From Halobacteriales archaeon QH_10_67_22 (GTDB lineage: Archaea > Halobacteriota > Halobacteria > Halobacteriales > Haloarculaceae), in NCBI GenBank assembly GCA_003021305.1, contig PXQN01000034.1, positions 12,423 through 54,349 on the forward strand: a stretch of DNA of 41,927 nucleotides. The letters are read 5' to 3'. Below the pieces are notes generated by a model. That model worked only from the letters and a program-made list of their open reading frames with translations. It made no database searches and had not been told where the DNA came from. Of the stretch, positions 7,229 through 15,335 are shown in pieces (the first letter of the stretch is position 1; every line of letters starts with the position of its first letter). Made by a program: the position numbers and the translations under genes.

Positions 7229-8929
7229 ATGTTCGACGAGGAGGACCTGGCGTCGATCCGCGAGGCCCGCGACGACTGGGAGCGCGAGACGCTGGACCCG
7301 GTTCTGGAGGGGTACGGCGAGCGCCGCGACCGGTTCGCGACCGTCTCGAACCACGAAGTCGACCGGTTGTACACCCCCGAGGACGTGGCCGACATCGACT
7401 ACGAGGCTGACCTGGGGTTCCCGGGCGAGCCACCGTACCCCCGTGGCGTCTACCCGACGATGTACCGGGGACGCACGTGGACGATGCGCCAGTTCGCCGG
7501 GTTCGGGACGCCCCGGGAGACCAACGAGCGGTTCCACTACCTCATCGAGGAGGGCCAGACCGGCCTGTCGACGGCCTTCGACATGCCGACGCTGATGGGG
7601 CTCGATTCGGACGACCCGATGAGCGACGGCGAGGTCGGCAAGGAGGGCGTCGCCGTCGACACGCTCCGGGACATGGAGATCATCTTCGACGGCATCGATG
7701 TCGGCGAGGTGTCGACGTCGTTTACCATCAACCCCAGCGCCCCCGTCATCTACGCGATGTACGTCGCCATCGCCGACCAGCAGGGCGTCCCCCGCGAGCA
7801 GATCCGGGGAACCCTCCAGAACGACATGTTCAAGGAGTTCATCGCCCAGAAAGAGTGGGTCGTCCCGCCGGGTCCCTCGCTAGACGTGGTCGTCGACACC
7901 GTCGAGTTCGCCGTCGAGGAGACGCCGAAGTTCAAACCCATCTCGGTCTCGGGCTATCACATTCGCGAGGCCGGGTCGACCGCGGTCCAGGAACTGGCCT
8001 TCACGCTCGCCGACGGGCTGGCCTACGTCGAGGCCTGCATCGACCGGGGGCTGGACGTCGACACCTTCGGCCCCCAGCTCTCGTTTTTCTTCAACTCGCA
8101 CAACGCCATCTTCGAGGAGGTCGCCAAGTTCCGCGCCGGACGGCGGATCTGGGCTCGACTGGTCGCGGAGTGGTACGGCGCCGAGGACGACGCCAGCAAG
8201 GCCATGAAGTTCCACACCCAGACCGCCGGGCAGTCGCTGACCGCCCAGCAACCGCTGAACAACGTCGTCCGGGTCACGATCCAGGCGCTCGCGGGCGTGC
8301 TCGGGGGCACCCAGAGTCTCCACACCAACAGTTTCGACGAGGCGCTCGCCCTGCCCGGCGAGGAGGCCGTCCGGGTCGCTCTGCGCACCCAGCAGATCAT
8401 CGCCGAGGAGTCGGGCGCGGCCGACATCGTCGACCCGCTGGGGGGCAGTTTCGCCGTCGAGGCGCTCACCGACGAGGTCGAGGCCGAGGCGATGGCCTAC
8501 ATCGAGGAGATCAGAGAGCTGGGCGACGGGTCGATGGTCGAAGGCGTGCTGACCGGCATCGAGGAGGGGTACTTCCACCGGGAGATCCAGGACGCCGCCT
8601 ACGAGTACCAGCAACGCGTCGAGCGCGACGAGGAGGTCGTCGTCGGCGTCAACGCCTACACCGTCGAGGAAGAGACCGACCCCGACATCCTCAAGGTCGA
8701 CGAACAGGTCCAGGAAAAGCAGCGCTCGCGCCTGGCGGAGGTGAAAGCCGAGCGCGACGACGAGGCAGTCGAGGCCCGCCTGGCCGCCGTCGACGAGGCC
8801 GTCCGGAGCGACGAGAACGTCATGCCACCGGTCGTCGACGCCGTCAAAGCGTACGCTACGGTGGGCGAGATCATGTCCGTCTTCGAGGCGTATCACGGCT
8901 CCTACCGGGAGACGGTCGGCGCGGTGTGA
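7229..8929 (+). CDS. mcmA1: Methylmalonyl-CoA mutase, large (catalytic) subunit
   Basis: 566 residues matching the archaeal split form of methylmalonyl-CoA mutase, which interconverts (R)-methylmalonyl-CoA and succinyl-CoA with adenosylcobalamin. Family segments are clear: PYPRGVYPTMYRGRTWTMRQ near the N-terminus, QTGLSTAFDMPTLMG, the GTLQNDMFKEF stretch, ISVSGYHIREAGS, QTAGQSLTAQQPLNN and GGTQSLHTNSFDEALALP. The B12-binding DxHxxG domain is absent, as expected for the large subunit; the small subunit must be encoded elsewhere. In haloarchaea this serves propionyl-CoA assimilation or the methylaspartate cycle. The stop TGA coincides with the left target repeat of the MITE that follows. The start was chosen by the TATA spacing and because MFDEEDL begins the conserved part. 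Confidence 0.95.
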   Translation: MFDEEDLASIREARDDWERETLDPVLEGYGERRDRFATVSNHEVDRLYTPEDVADIDYEADLGFPGEPPYPRGVYPTMYRGRTWTMRQFAGFGTPRETNERFHYLIEEGQTGLSTAFDMPTLMGLDSDDPMSDGEVGKEGVAVDTLRDMEIIFDGIDVGEVSTSFTINPSAPVIYAMYVAIADQQGVPREQIRGTLQNDMFKEFIAQKEWVVPPGPSLDVVVDTVEFAVEETPKFKPISVSGYHIREAGSTAVQELAFTLADGLAYVEACIDRGLDVDTFGPQLSFFFNSHNAIFEEVAKFRAGRRIWARLVAEWYGAEDDASKAMKFHTQTAGQSLTAQQPLNNVVRVTIQALAGVLGGTQSLHTNSFDEALALPGEEAVRVALRTQQIIAEESGAADIVDPLGGSFAVEALTDEVEAEAMAYIEEIRELGDGSMVEGVLTGIEEGYFHREIQDAAYEYQQRVERDEEVVVGVNAYTVEEETDPDILKVDEQVQEKQRSRLAEVKAERDDEAVEARLAAVDEAVRSDENVMPPVVDAVKAYATVGEIMSVFEAYHGSYRETVGAV

Positions 8930-9038
8930 TACTGTCGGACACAAGTACGTGAACACGCTCGTCGGTGTGTCACCATCGAGACGTCTCGGAGACCGCCAAA
9001 CGAAGTATCGAGTGTCGACTTGCGTGTGTCCGACAGTA
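8930..9038 (+). mobile_element. MITE family 2, copy B
   Basis: 109-bp non-coding element with inverted ends TACTGTCGGACACA, flanked by perfect TGA repeats (8927-8929 and 9039-9041). The left TGA is the stop codon of the mutase gene. It is nearly identical to copy C at 17647-17755. Confidence 0.85.
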
Positions 9039-9123
9039 TGAGCTGTCGACGGGGTCGTCGCCCGACACCGACCGGAGAACTGCCCGAACCTTCCCGGTAG
9101 TTCATCGGCTGTCGAGGCGGATA

Positions 9124-9144
9124 CCCCAACCCTTGAGGTCGGGG
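9124..9144 (+). other. Hairpin of the type found at haloarchaeal TnpB element ends
   Basis: CCCCAACC / loop CTTGA / GGTCGGGG, with one mismatch. Hairpins of this appearance, followed by GAGGA, are familiar from the ends of haloarchaeal IS1341-type (TnpB) elements. It lies about 100 bases before the tnpB start and may mark the left end of this element or the right end of an older one. Confidence 0.4.
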
Positions 9145-9243
9145 AGGAAGCCGACACTCCATTACACAAACCACGCTCGATGACAAGGCTGACTCCCCCA
9201 CTACAATATATAGTTTTAAGTATCTATGAGAGCGCTATGAAGT

Positions 9244-10450
9244 ATGGAGGTTGTTCGGAACATCCAAATCAAACTCGACGTTTCTGACGAGGACGACGAA
9301 GTTCTCGATGAGACGTTCGAGCAATTCCGCCAAGCGGCCCAATACGTTGCTGACCACGGATGGAACGACAACCCCTACGAAATCACGGACGCAAAGAATA
9401 CACTCCACAAAGAGACGTACTCTGCTGTCCGTGACCAACTCTCACTACAATCCAGTCTCGTCCAATCCGCGAGAAACCTTGCCTCAACTGCACTCGGGAA
9501 CTGCAAAGACCGCATCATCGAAGACGGTGAAAAAGCCAGCAAGCCCGAGTTCAAAGGCACGGTCGTCGTCTACAACGGTCGAACTATCACGTACAACGAC
9601 GACCACGTATCCCTCGCCACAACCGACAAACGAGTGACTGCCGAATACGTCACGCCAGTCAACGATGAGGGAACGCCGTTTGAAGAGTACTGGACGGACG
9701 GGTGGGAGAAAGGCGAAGCAACGCTCCACAAGCGCGATGGCACGTACTACCTCCACGTTGCAGCGAAGAAAGACGTTGACCCCGATTCTAGCGGCGAAGA
9801 ATCCGAGAACGGAGTGGTTCTCGGTGTCGATTTGAACGTGGATGGATATTTGGCCGTCACCAGCACGGGAGCGTTCATTGGCAACGCAGACTACCTCAAT
9901 CACAAGCGAGACGAGTACGAACGTCGTCGCGGAAACCTGCAACAGACAGGCACTCGCTCCGCGCATCTCACCATCAAAAGCATCGGCAGTCGATTATCTC
10001 CACAGAGTGTCAAAAGCACTCGTTCGAGAAGCCGTTGAGAATGACTGTACAGCGATTGCGTTCGAGAACTTGGAGAATATCCGAGAGCGCATCTCGAACG
10101 CCAGCAAGTTCCAGCAGTGGGCATTCAAAGAGCTCCAACGCCACGTTGAATACAAGGCTGAAGAATACGGTATCAACGTGGATGACGTGGCTCCTGCCTA
10201 CACCAGCCAGCGGTGTAGTCATAGTGACTGCGGATTCACTCATACGAATAACCGCGATGGTGACGAGTTTGAGTGTCTGAAGTGTGGAAAGCAACTGCAC
10301 AGCGACTATAACGCCGCTCGGAACGTCGGGTGGCGTCTTGTTCAGCACTGGCTCAAGTCTGGTGCTGAACGGGCCACGAGTCAATTGGCCCTCAAGTCAG
10401 GGACGTTGAACGCGAATGGTCACTTTCGACCTACCGAGTTACTCGGTTAG
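9244..10450 (+). pseudogene. tnpB: TnpB (IS200/IS605, IS1341 type), broken by a short deletion and frameshift
   Basis: RNA-guided nuclease of an IS200/IS605-type element, read in two frames. Frame one (9244 to about 9989) contains the N-terminal wedge and recognition region and the RuvC-I motif GVDLNVDGY (D196). Frame two (about 9988-10450) contains RuvC-II AFENLENIR, the zinc finger (CSHSDC and CLKCGK) and RuvC-III HSDYNAARN. Catalytic residues therefore survive, but about eight residues expected between SIG and DYLHR are missing, together with a frame shift, so no full protein is made unless frameshifting occurs. No TnpA transposase is nearby. A TATA-like TTTTAAGTATC lies upstream at about 9212-9222. 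Base composition is less GC-rich than the neighbours, suggesting transfer. Confidence 0.85.
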
Positions 10451-10469
10451 ACCGGGAGTCCACTGACAA

Positions 10470-10492
10470 GCCTTGGGGCTTGACCCCGAGGC
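10470..10492 (+). other. 3' hairpin of the TnpB element (putative omega-RNA scaffold end)
   Basis: GCCTTGGGG / loop CTTGA / CCCCGAGGC, a 9-bp stem with one G-T wobble, 19 bases after the tnpB stop and followed by GATTGAC. In IS200/IS605 elements the guide RNA spans the 3' end of tnpB and the right end, with the guide taken from the flank. Here the flank would be the acs promoter. Confidence 0.45.
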
Positions 10493-10497
10493 GATTG

Positions 10498-10509
10498 ACG
10501 CATAAATTC
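10498..10509 (+). promoter_or_regulatory. Probable TATA region of acs, at the edge of the TnpB element
   Basis: ACGCATAAATTC, about 45 bases before the acs ATG; predicted transcript start is near 10530, giving a leader of about 20 bases. It immediately follows the element's right hairpin. Confidence 0.4.
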
Positions 10510-10549
10510 ATACGGGACACGCGAGTAGTCACGCGACGGGTGAAACTCG

Positions 10550-12544
10550 ATGACAGACGATACGCCGCTGGAGGCGCGACTGACCGAACAGGACTACTTC
10601 CGGCCCCCGACCGAGTTCGTCGGGCAGGCCAACGTCACCGACCCGGCCATCTACGACCGGTTCGACGACGACTACCCCGACGCCTTCGAGGAGTACGCCG
10701 AACTGCTCGACTGGGACGACCACTGGGACGAGGTACTGGACGACTCGAACCCACCCTTTTACGAGTGGTTCGTCGGCGGCCAGCTCAACGCCTCGTACAA
10801 CTGCATCGACCGCCACCTGGACGAGCGGGGCAACCAGGCCGCGTTCATCTGGGAGGGCACCGACAGAGAGGAGCGCGAGACGATCACCTACCAGGAGCTG
10901 TACAACCGCGTCAACGAGACGGCCGCCGCCCTCCAGGATGTCGGCGTCCGCGAGGACGACGTCGTCACGTGTCACCTGCCGATGTTGCCGGCACTGCCGG
11001 TGACGATGCTCGCGTGTGCCCGTATCGGCGCGCCCCACTCGGAGGTGTTCGCCGGCTTTTCCGCCCAGGCGCTGGCCGACCGCATCGACGACGCCGGCTC
11101 GGACGTCGTCGTCACCTGTGACGGCTACTACCGGCGCGGCGAGTTCCTCGACCACAAACAGAAGTGCGACGAGGCGCTCGAACACGCCGACTCGGACGTC
11201 GACACCGTCCTGCTGTGGACGCGCCACGACGACCTCCACCCCGACGTCGAGATCGGCGAGGACGACCCGTACGTGCTGGTCGACGACCTGTTGGCCGAGA
11301 ACGAGCGCGCTCGCGTCGACCCCGTCTCCCGGGACGCCGAGGACCCCCTCTTCCTGATGTACACGTCGGGCACGACGGGCAAACCGAAGGGCTGTCAGCA
11401 CCGGACCGGCGGCTACCTCTCGTACGTCACGGCGACCTCGAAGTACGTCCTCGACATCGAACCCGAGGACACCTACTGGTGTGCGGCAGACATCGGGTGG
11501 ATCACCGGTCACTCCTACATCGTCTACGGGCCGCTGGCGCTGGGGACGACCTCGGTGATGTACGAGGACACGCCCGACCACCCCCACAAGGGCCGCATCT
11601 GGGAGATCGCCGAACGCTACGACGTGGACATCTTCCACACCTCGCCGACGGCGGTGCGGATGTTCATGAAGTGGGGCCCCGAGTACGTCGCGGAGTACGA
11701 CTTCGAGTTCAGGCACATGACGACGGTGGGCGAACCGATCCAGCCCGAGGCCTGGCTGTGGTACTACAAACACATCGGCGACGAGTCGGCGGTGATCGTC
11801 GACACCTGGTGGCAGACCGAGACTGGGGGCCACCTCATCACGAACCTGCCGGCGCTGGCCGACATGAAGCCCGGGTCGGCGGGGAAAGCCTGTCCGGGCA
11901 TCCAGCCCGCACTCTACGACGACAGCGGCGACCCGATGGAACCCGCCAGCGGCAACGCCGGCAACCTCGTCATCGAGGACCCCTGGCCCGGAATGCTCCA
12001 GACGGTGTACGGCGACGACGAGCGGTTCATCGACGAGTACTGGCGTGCGTTCTCGGACGTCGACAGCGACGACCCCGACGACTGGGTGTACAAGGCCGGC
12101 GACGGCGCCGTCCACGACGAGGACGGCTACTTCCGCGTACTGGGTCGGCTTGACGACGTGATGAACGTCGCCGGCCACCGCCTCGGAACGATGGAACTGG
12201 AATCCGCCGTGGCGGAAGTCGAGGACGTCGCCGAGGCCGCGGTCGCCGCCCGCAAACACGACGAGAAAGGCGAGGTCCCGGACGTATACGTCGTCGTCCG
12301 CGAGGGCGTCGAACCCTCCGAGGCGGTCCGCGAGCGCATCGTCGGCGCCGTCGAGGACGAAATCGGCACGTTCGCACGCCCGGCCAGCGTCGTCTTCGTC
12401 GACGACCTGCCAAAGACCCGCTCGGGCAAGATCATGCGCCGGCTCCTGGAGAACATCTCCAACGGCGACGACTTGGGCGACACGACGACCCTGCGTGACC
12501 CCACAGTTCCAGAAGAGATCCGCGACCAGGTCCACGGCGACTGA
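10550..12544 (+). CDS. acs: Acetyl-CoA synthetase (AMP-forming)
   Basis: 664-residue acyl-adenylate enzyme that makes acetyl-CoA from acetate, ATP and CoA in the cytoplasm. The nucleotide loop YTSGTTGKPKG is at 271-281. Other family segments are DTYWCAADIGWITGHSYI, the DTWWQTETGGH motif that shapes the small acyl pocket typical of Acs, and the C-terminal catalytic Lys in SGKIMRR (K627). Length matches bacterial and archaeal Acs (about 650). With the methylmalonyl-CoA mutase upstream, the context is short-chain acyl-CoA metabolism. Its last 12 codons recur, slightly diverged, at 14776-14816, evidence of a lost paralogue or of duplication around the island that follows. Confidence 0.95.
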   Translation: MTDDTPLEARLTEQDYFRPPTEFVGQANVTDPAIYDRFDDDYPDAFEEYAELLDWDDHWDEVLDDSNPPFYEWFVGGQLNASYNCIDRHLDERGNQAAFIWEGTDREERETITYQELYNRVNETAAALQDVGVREDDVVTCHLPMLPALPVTMLACARIGAPHSEVFAGFSAQALADRIDDAGSDVVVTCDGYYRRGEFLDHKQKCDEALEHADSDVDTVLLWTRHDDLHPDVEIGEDDPYVLVDDLLAENERARVDPVSRDAEDPLFLMYTSGTTGKPKGCQHRTGGYLSYVTATSKYVLDIEPEDTYWCAADIGWITGHSYIVYGPLALGTTSVMYEDTPDHPHKGRIWEIAERYDVDIFHTSPTAVRMFMKWGPEYVAEYDFEFRHMTTVGEPIQPEAWLWYYKHIGDESAVIVDTWWQTETGGHLITNLPALADMKPGSAGKACPGIQPALYDDSGDPMEPASGNAGNLVIEDPWPGMLQTVYGDDERFIDEYWRAFSDVDSDDPDDWVYKAGDGAVHDEDGYFRVLGRLDDVMNVAGHRLGTMELESAVAEVEDVAEAAVAARKHDEKGEVPDVYVVVREGVEPSEAVRERIVGAVEDEIGTFARPASVVFVDDLPKTRSGKIMRRLLENISNGDDLGDTTTLRDPTVPEEIRDQVHGD

Positions 12545-12545
12545 C
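12515..12545 (+). repeat. 31-bp direct repeat, left copy (end of acs)
   Basis: Identical to 14787-14817. It spans the last codons (EIRDQVHGD) and the stop of acs and forms the left boundary of an island of about 2.2 kb. Confidence 0.85.
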
Positions 12546-12582
12546 CGCTCGGGCCGGCGGTCGGGTGACCTGCCGCCACGGT

Positions 12583-12750
12583 GTTTTTATCCGCCGGGAA
12601 TCTGGTGGAGACAATGAGCGGTATCGAACTCCACGACCCACTGACAATGAGACAGCCCAGCGGATACTACGGAAACTGGACGACTGCTGTGAGAGTTACG
12701 GCGTTGACGTGCTGATCGAAGACGGCCACGGACGAATTAATGTTTCTTAA
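12583..12750 (+). pseudogene. Two joined gene remnants after acs
   Basis: A TATA-like GTTTTTATCC (12583-12592) precedes an ATG at 12614 with leaderless spacing, starting MSGIELHDP, but this frame soon becomes meaningless and stops. From about 12640 another frame reads TDNETAQRILRKLDD and continues to a stop at 12750, ending IEDGHGRINVS. This looks like the start of one small gene joined to the end of another. I do not recognise either. Confidence 0.35.
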
Positions 12751-12838
12751 AAATACACTCAAGCCCCATGCTTTACAGGGAAATTACAACAACTCAATCG
12801 TTTTGGACGACGGCAGTGGCCAGAATCAAAAATAAAAT

Positions 12839-14041
12839 ATGAACCGTCCACCAAAAACCATCATTAAGTACTATCTATATCAGGCAACAGCTACATTCGG
12901 GTTTTTCTGGCCAATATTTACCATTTTTATGCTTAATAGGGGCCTCAATTTCACGCAAATCACGCTTTTAAATAGTCTCTCTGCTGCATTCATCGTCATC
13001 GGAGAAGTGCCTACGGGGTATATCGCCGACCGGATCGGTCACCGAAACAGTCTCATCATTAGTTTCATGTTATTTTCCGCCTCGATATTCGGGTTCGTAT
13101 TCGCACAAACATTCCTTGAGTTCGTACTCCTTTGGATCGTTTGGTCAATCGCAAACACATTCCAATCAGGAACCGGAGATGCATGGCTATATGATACACT
13201 TAAAAACCGTATGGATGAAAATCAGTATACCCGCGTTCGAGGTCGCGGCGGATCAGTCAACATGTGGGTGAGTGCTGCAACGATGCTCACTGCTGGCGCT
13301 CTTTACAGTATCAATCCAACACTTCCGTTTCTTGCTGGAGGGGTTCTTCTCAGCCTTGGAGTACCGGTAGTAATTTCCTTCCCCCGGAATCCACAGCATT
13401 CTGAAAGTAGCGAAGAATCATTTACGGTTGTTGACGCGCTTCCCCTCATTAGAAAACGCCTCAGTGAACCACCGCTACGGTCATTTATCCTATATATAGC
13501 TCTCTTTTTAGGTATTACCACAGCAATCGATGAGTTTATTCAACCAATTACGGTCAATGCGGTGGGGCTATCTGAAGTAGCACTAGGTCCACTTTATGCT
13601 GGATTCTCGGCCATAGCTGCGATCATGAGCTACTATGCAGGCGATATTGAGAATGTGTTGACGACACGGTGGGCAATAGTGGTAATTCCACTAATAACAA
13701 GCATCGTGCTCCTAATGCCGTTGTTACTCCCGGCAGTAGCACTACCTGCGTTCTTTATTATGAAATCGTCGAAGACAGTCATTTCACCGATTGCAAGTGG
13801 GTATATTAATGACTATACAGAATCAGTCGGGCGAGCAACGATATTAAGCGCCGCTTCGATGGTATACGCATTGGTCCGTATTCCGCTCCAGCCATTCGGT
13901 GGTTGGATTGCAGACTTCACTTCGCCTATTATCGCTGTATCATCCCTTAGTGCATTATTCCTCGGTGGATTTGCAATCATTCATTTTTGGGAAGCCCCGG
14001 CTAGCGAGATGAATGAGACAACTGGCCAAACAGCTGACTGA
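12839..14041 (+). CDS. MFS transporter, AT-rich and probably acquired
   Basis: 400-residue membrane protein with about 12 hydrophobic segments and the MFS motif A variant GYIADRIGHRNSL after helix 2, then SGTGDAWLYDTLKN in the 4-5 region. The substrate cannot be told; the overall look resembles uncharacterised MFS drug-efflux-like permeases of bacteria and archaea. Its base composition and codon use (many ATA, TTA and AAT codons) contrast sharply with the GC-rich neighbours, and it has few acidic surface residues. The AT-rich stretch begins at about 12730 and ends at the stop. A MITE follows 3 bases after the stop. It lies between direct repeats made of the end of acs, so horizontal acquisition is likely. 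Confidence 0.85.
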   Translation: MNRPPKTIIKYYLYQATATFGFFWPIFTIFMLNRGLNFTQITLLNSLSAAFIVIGEVPTGYIADRIGHRNSLIISFMLFSASIFGFVFAQTFLEFVLLWIVWSIANTFQSGTGDAWLYDTLKNRMDENQYTRVRGRGGSVNMWVSAATMLTAGALYSINPTLPFLAGGVLLSLGVPVVISFPRNPQHSESSEESFTVVDALPLIRKRLSEPPLRSFILYIALFLGITTAIDEFIQPITVNAVGLSEVALGPLYAGFSAIAAIMSYYAGDIENVLTTRWAIVVIPLITSIVLLMPLLLPAVALPAFFIMKSSKTVISPIASGYINDYTESVGRATILSAASMVYALVRIPLQPFGGWIADFTSPIIAVSSLSALFLGGFAIIHFWEAPASEMNETTGQTAD

Positions 14042-14044
14042 TTG

Positions 14045-14124
14045 TAGTGATTATTGTAGGTCTGTTCCGGATCGACCGCACGACTGCGTGCGGTCGTATC
14101 GGTAAATCGCTACAATAATCACTA
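14045..14124 (+). mobile_element. MITE family 1, copy 2
   Basis: 80 bp, same ends and stem as the other family 1 copies but with the loop ACTG and a TAGG variant in the left arm. Flanks differ (TTG left, TGA right), suggesting its two sides were not originally contiguous. It separates the AT-rich MFS gene from a recombinase relic. Confidence 0.8.
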
Positions 14125-14125
14125 T

Positions 14126-14270
14126 GAAGAACTCTCCATGAAGGGTGTCGACATCAATCTCGTGAATCAGCCCATCGGCACGGTCGGCAAAGACGGCTGG
14201 ATGGCCGAGATGATGTTGAACATGGTAGTCTTCGCCGACGCCGAGTGCAAGATGATCCGCTCGCCGACCC
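14126..14270 (+). pseudogene. Relic of a serine recombinase (resolvase) catalytic domain
   Basis: The frame EELSMKGVDINLVNQPIG, continuing through MLNMVVFADAE, matches the stretch of serine resolvases where L..GV.....IDT is followed by a long helix ending FAE.E. The N-terminal serine part and the DNA-binding part are missing, and the relic begins exactly at the MITE. It may be what remains of the recombinase that brought the island. Identification is by pattern only. Confidence 0.45.
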
Positions 14271-14331
14271 ACCGCTACCAGATCGGCAAGCTCTCCGTGC
14301 CGGAGATCCGTTCGATGCTGCGGAACACCAC

Positions 14332-14532
14332 GCGGATGCTGATCGCTCGCTTCCGATCGGGCCGCTGGAACTGCAGATCGCGTACAAACTCCGTCTGGAC
14401 ACCCGCACGGACTTCGAGGACGCCGTCCACCTGTACACGATGTTCGAGGAAAGCCTTAGCATCGAGGCGCTCGAAGAGTGGGTCGAGAAACTCGGCGTCG
14501 AGACTGAATATGACCGACTCGAACGAGTCTGA
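14332..14532 (+). pseudogene. 3' part of a nucleotidyltransferase-like gene
   Basis: The reading frame from about 14332 gives LPIGPLELQIAYKLRLDT, then DFEDAVHLYTMFEESL, and ends in LERV. This is the C-terminal pattern of haloarchaeal proteins that resemble the nucleotidyltransferase halves of toxin-antitoxin-like pairs. No N-terminal catalytic domain precedes it. It overlaps the next small gene by 23 bases in another frame, as in the intact two-gene arrangement I would expect. Confidence 0.4.
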
Positions 14533-14758
14533 TCCGCTACCCGAGAAGCGTGCACGCGACCAGCAGGCACGCCTCTCGGCGATCAAGCGATGGGTCGACT
14601 ACATCGAATCGACACCACCCGACGTCTGGGGCGACCAACTCAATACGCTGATCGAATCGCAGTTGGAGGCCGCCCGTGACGCCGACGTCTCCCCACAGCA
14701 GTACCGCCGGGTCGAACGCGCTGGGGAACTGTATGCCGCCGAAACGGAAGACGAGTAG
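14510..14758 (+). CDS. Small acidic hypothetical protein paired with the preceding remnant
   Basis: 82 residues starting MTDSNESDPLPEKRARDQQ, with a KRWVDYIESTPPDVWGDQL core and predicted helices. It looks like a small haloarchaeal protein encoded next to nucleotidyltransferase-like genes, and its start overlaps the end of that remnant. It may be a left-over antidote or partner; I cannot assign a function. Confidence 0.5.
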   Translation: MTDSNESDPLPEKRARDQQARLSAIKRWVDYIESTPPDVWGDQLNTLIESQLEAARDADVSPQQYRRVERAGELYAAETEDE

Positions 14759-14775
14759 TCTCCGGTAGTGCATTG

Positions 14776-14816
14776 CAGTCCCCGAGGAGATCCGCGACCA
14801 GGTCCACGGCGACTGA
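14776..14816 (+). pseudogene. Fragment of a second acs gene (last 12 codons and stop)
   Basis: Encodes VPEEIRDQVHGD and stop, the same ending as acs. The last 31 bases (14787-14817) are identical to 12515-12545, while the preceding bases differ only at synonymous positions, so this is a diverged copy rather than an assembly echo. It marks the right boundary of the island. Confidence 0.75.
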
Positions 14817-14827
14817 CTGTAGCGGCC

Positions 14828-15112
14828 TCACTCCACGCCGTCGTCGTCGAACCGCGAGACGTAGCCGACGACGAGCAACAGGACGCCCAGGACCGAGCCG
14901 ACCGTGGTGACGCCGAACACGACCATCCCCAGCGGCGTCGCGGGGAGGTCGACGAGGAAGAACAGTTCCGGGTCCATCCCGTCGGGGTTGACGATGCCAA
15001 GCAGGCCGCCCAGCGTCCCGGCGACCGCCAGGATGCCGACGTAGACGGCGAGGACGACCCGGTGGCCAGCAACCCGTTCGCCCGGGGTCGGACCGGTCTC
15101 TCCCGTGGTCAT
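14828..15112 (-). CDS. Cox-cluster small membrane protein (DUF7520-like)
   Basis: 94 residues with two hydrophobic segments (about 19-41 and 59-84) flanking a short loop, NPDGMDPELFFLVDLPATP. It resembles a small haloarchaeal family encoded beside cytochrome oxidase genes; the DUF number is from memory. A role in oxidase assembly or stability is inferred from context only. Confidence 0.7.
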   Translation of the reverse strand: MTTGETGPTPGERVAGHRVVLAVYVGILAVAGTLGGLLGIVNPDGMDPELFFLVDLPATPLGMVVFGVTTVGSVLGVLLLVVGYVSRFDDDGVE

Positions 15113-15171
15113 GGTTGGCGTCCGGGCCCGTCGGTGGTCAGCCTTTTGCTCCTCCTGGCGTAAGGCACGGT

Positions 15172-15285
15172 ATGGCAGACGCCACCGACGCCCGCTTCTC
15201 CGAAAAGGAACTGCTCCTGTTCGTCCTGGTCGCCATCGCCGTGCTGATGGCGCTGTCGGCGTTCGTGCTCGTCATCGGGAGCTGA
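15172..15285 (+). CDS. 37-residue single-pass membrane microprotein
   Basis: MADATDARFSEKELLLF followed by one hydrophobic helix ending LVIGS. It is divergent from the 14828-15112 gene, with a plausible TATA-like CTTTTGC about 28 bases upstream. The acidic N-terminus plus one helix is typical of small oxidase-associated subunits, and it lies inside the oxidase cluster. Confidence 0.6.
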   Translation: MADATDARFSEKELLLFVLVAIAVLMALSAFVLVIGS

Positions 15286-15335
15286 GGGGCGCGAGGCCCG
15301 CCCGCCGGGTCGACACCTCCCGGGAGCGACCACGG

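Noticed and set aside
4354-7395. 1013-codon open frame on the minus strand
   Set aside because: Antisense to the LOV and HalX genes. It mirrors their codon bias (high third-position GC) and has no family features.
10529-12535. 668-codon minus-strand open frame opposite acs
   Set aside because: It exactly shadows the acs gene; composition shows the usual antisense Val/Gly/Arg/Asp pattern.
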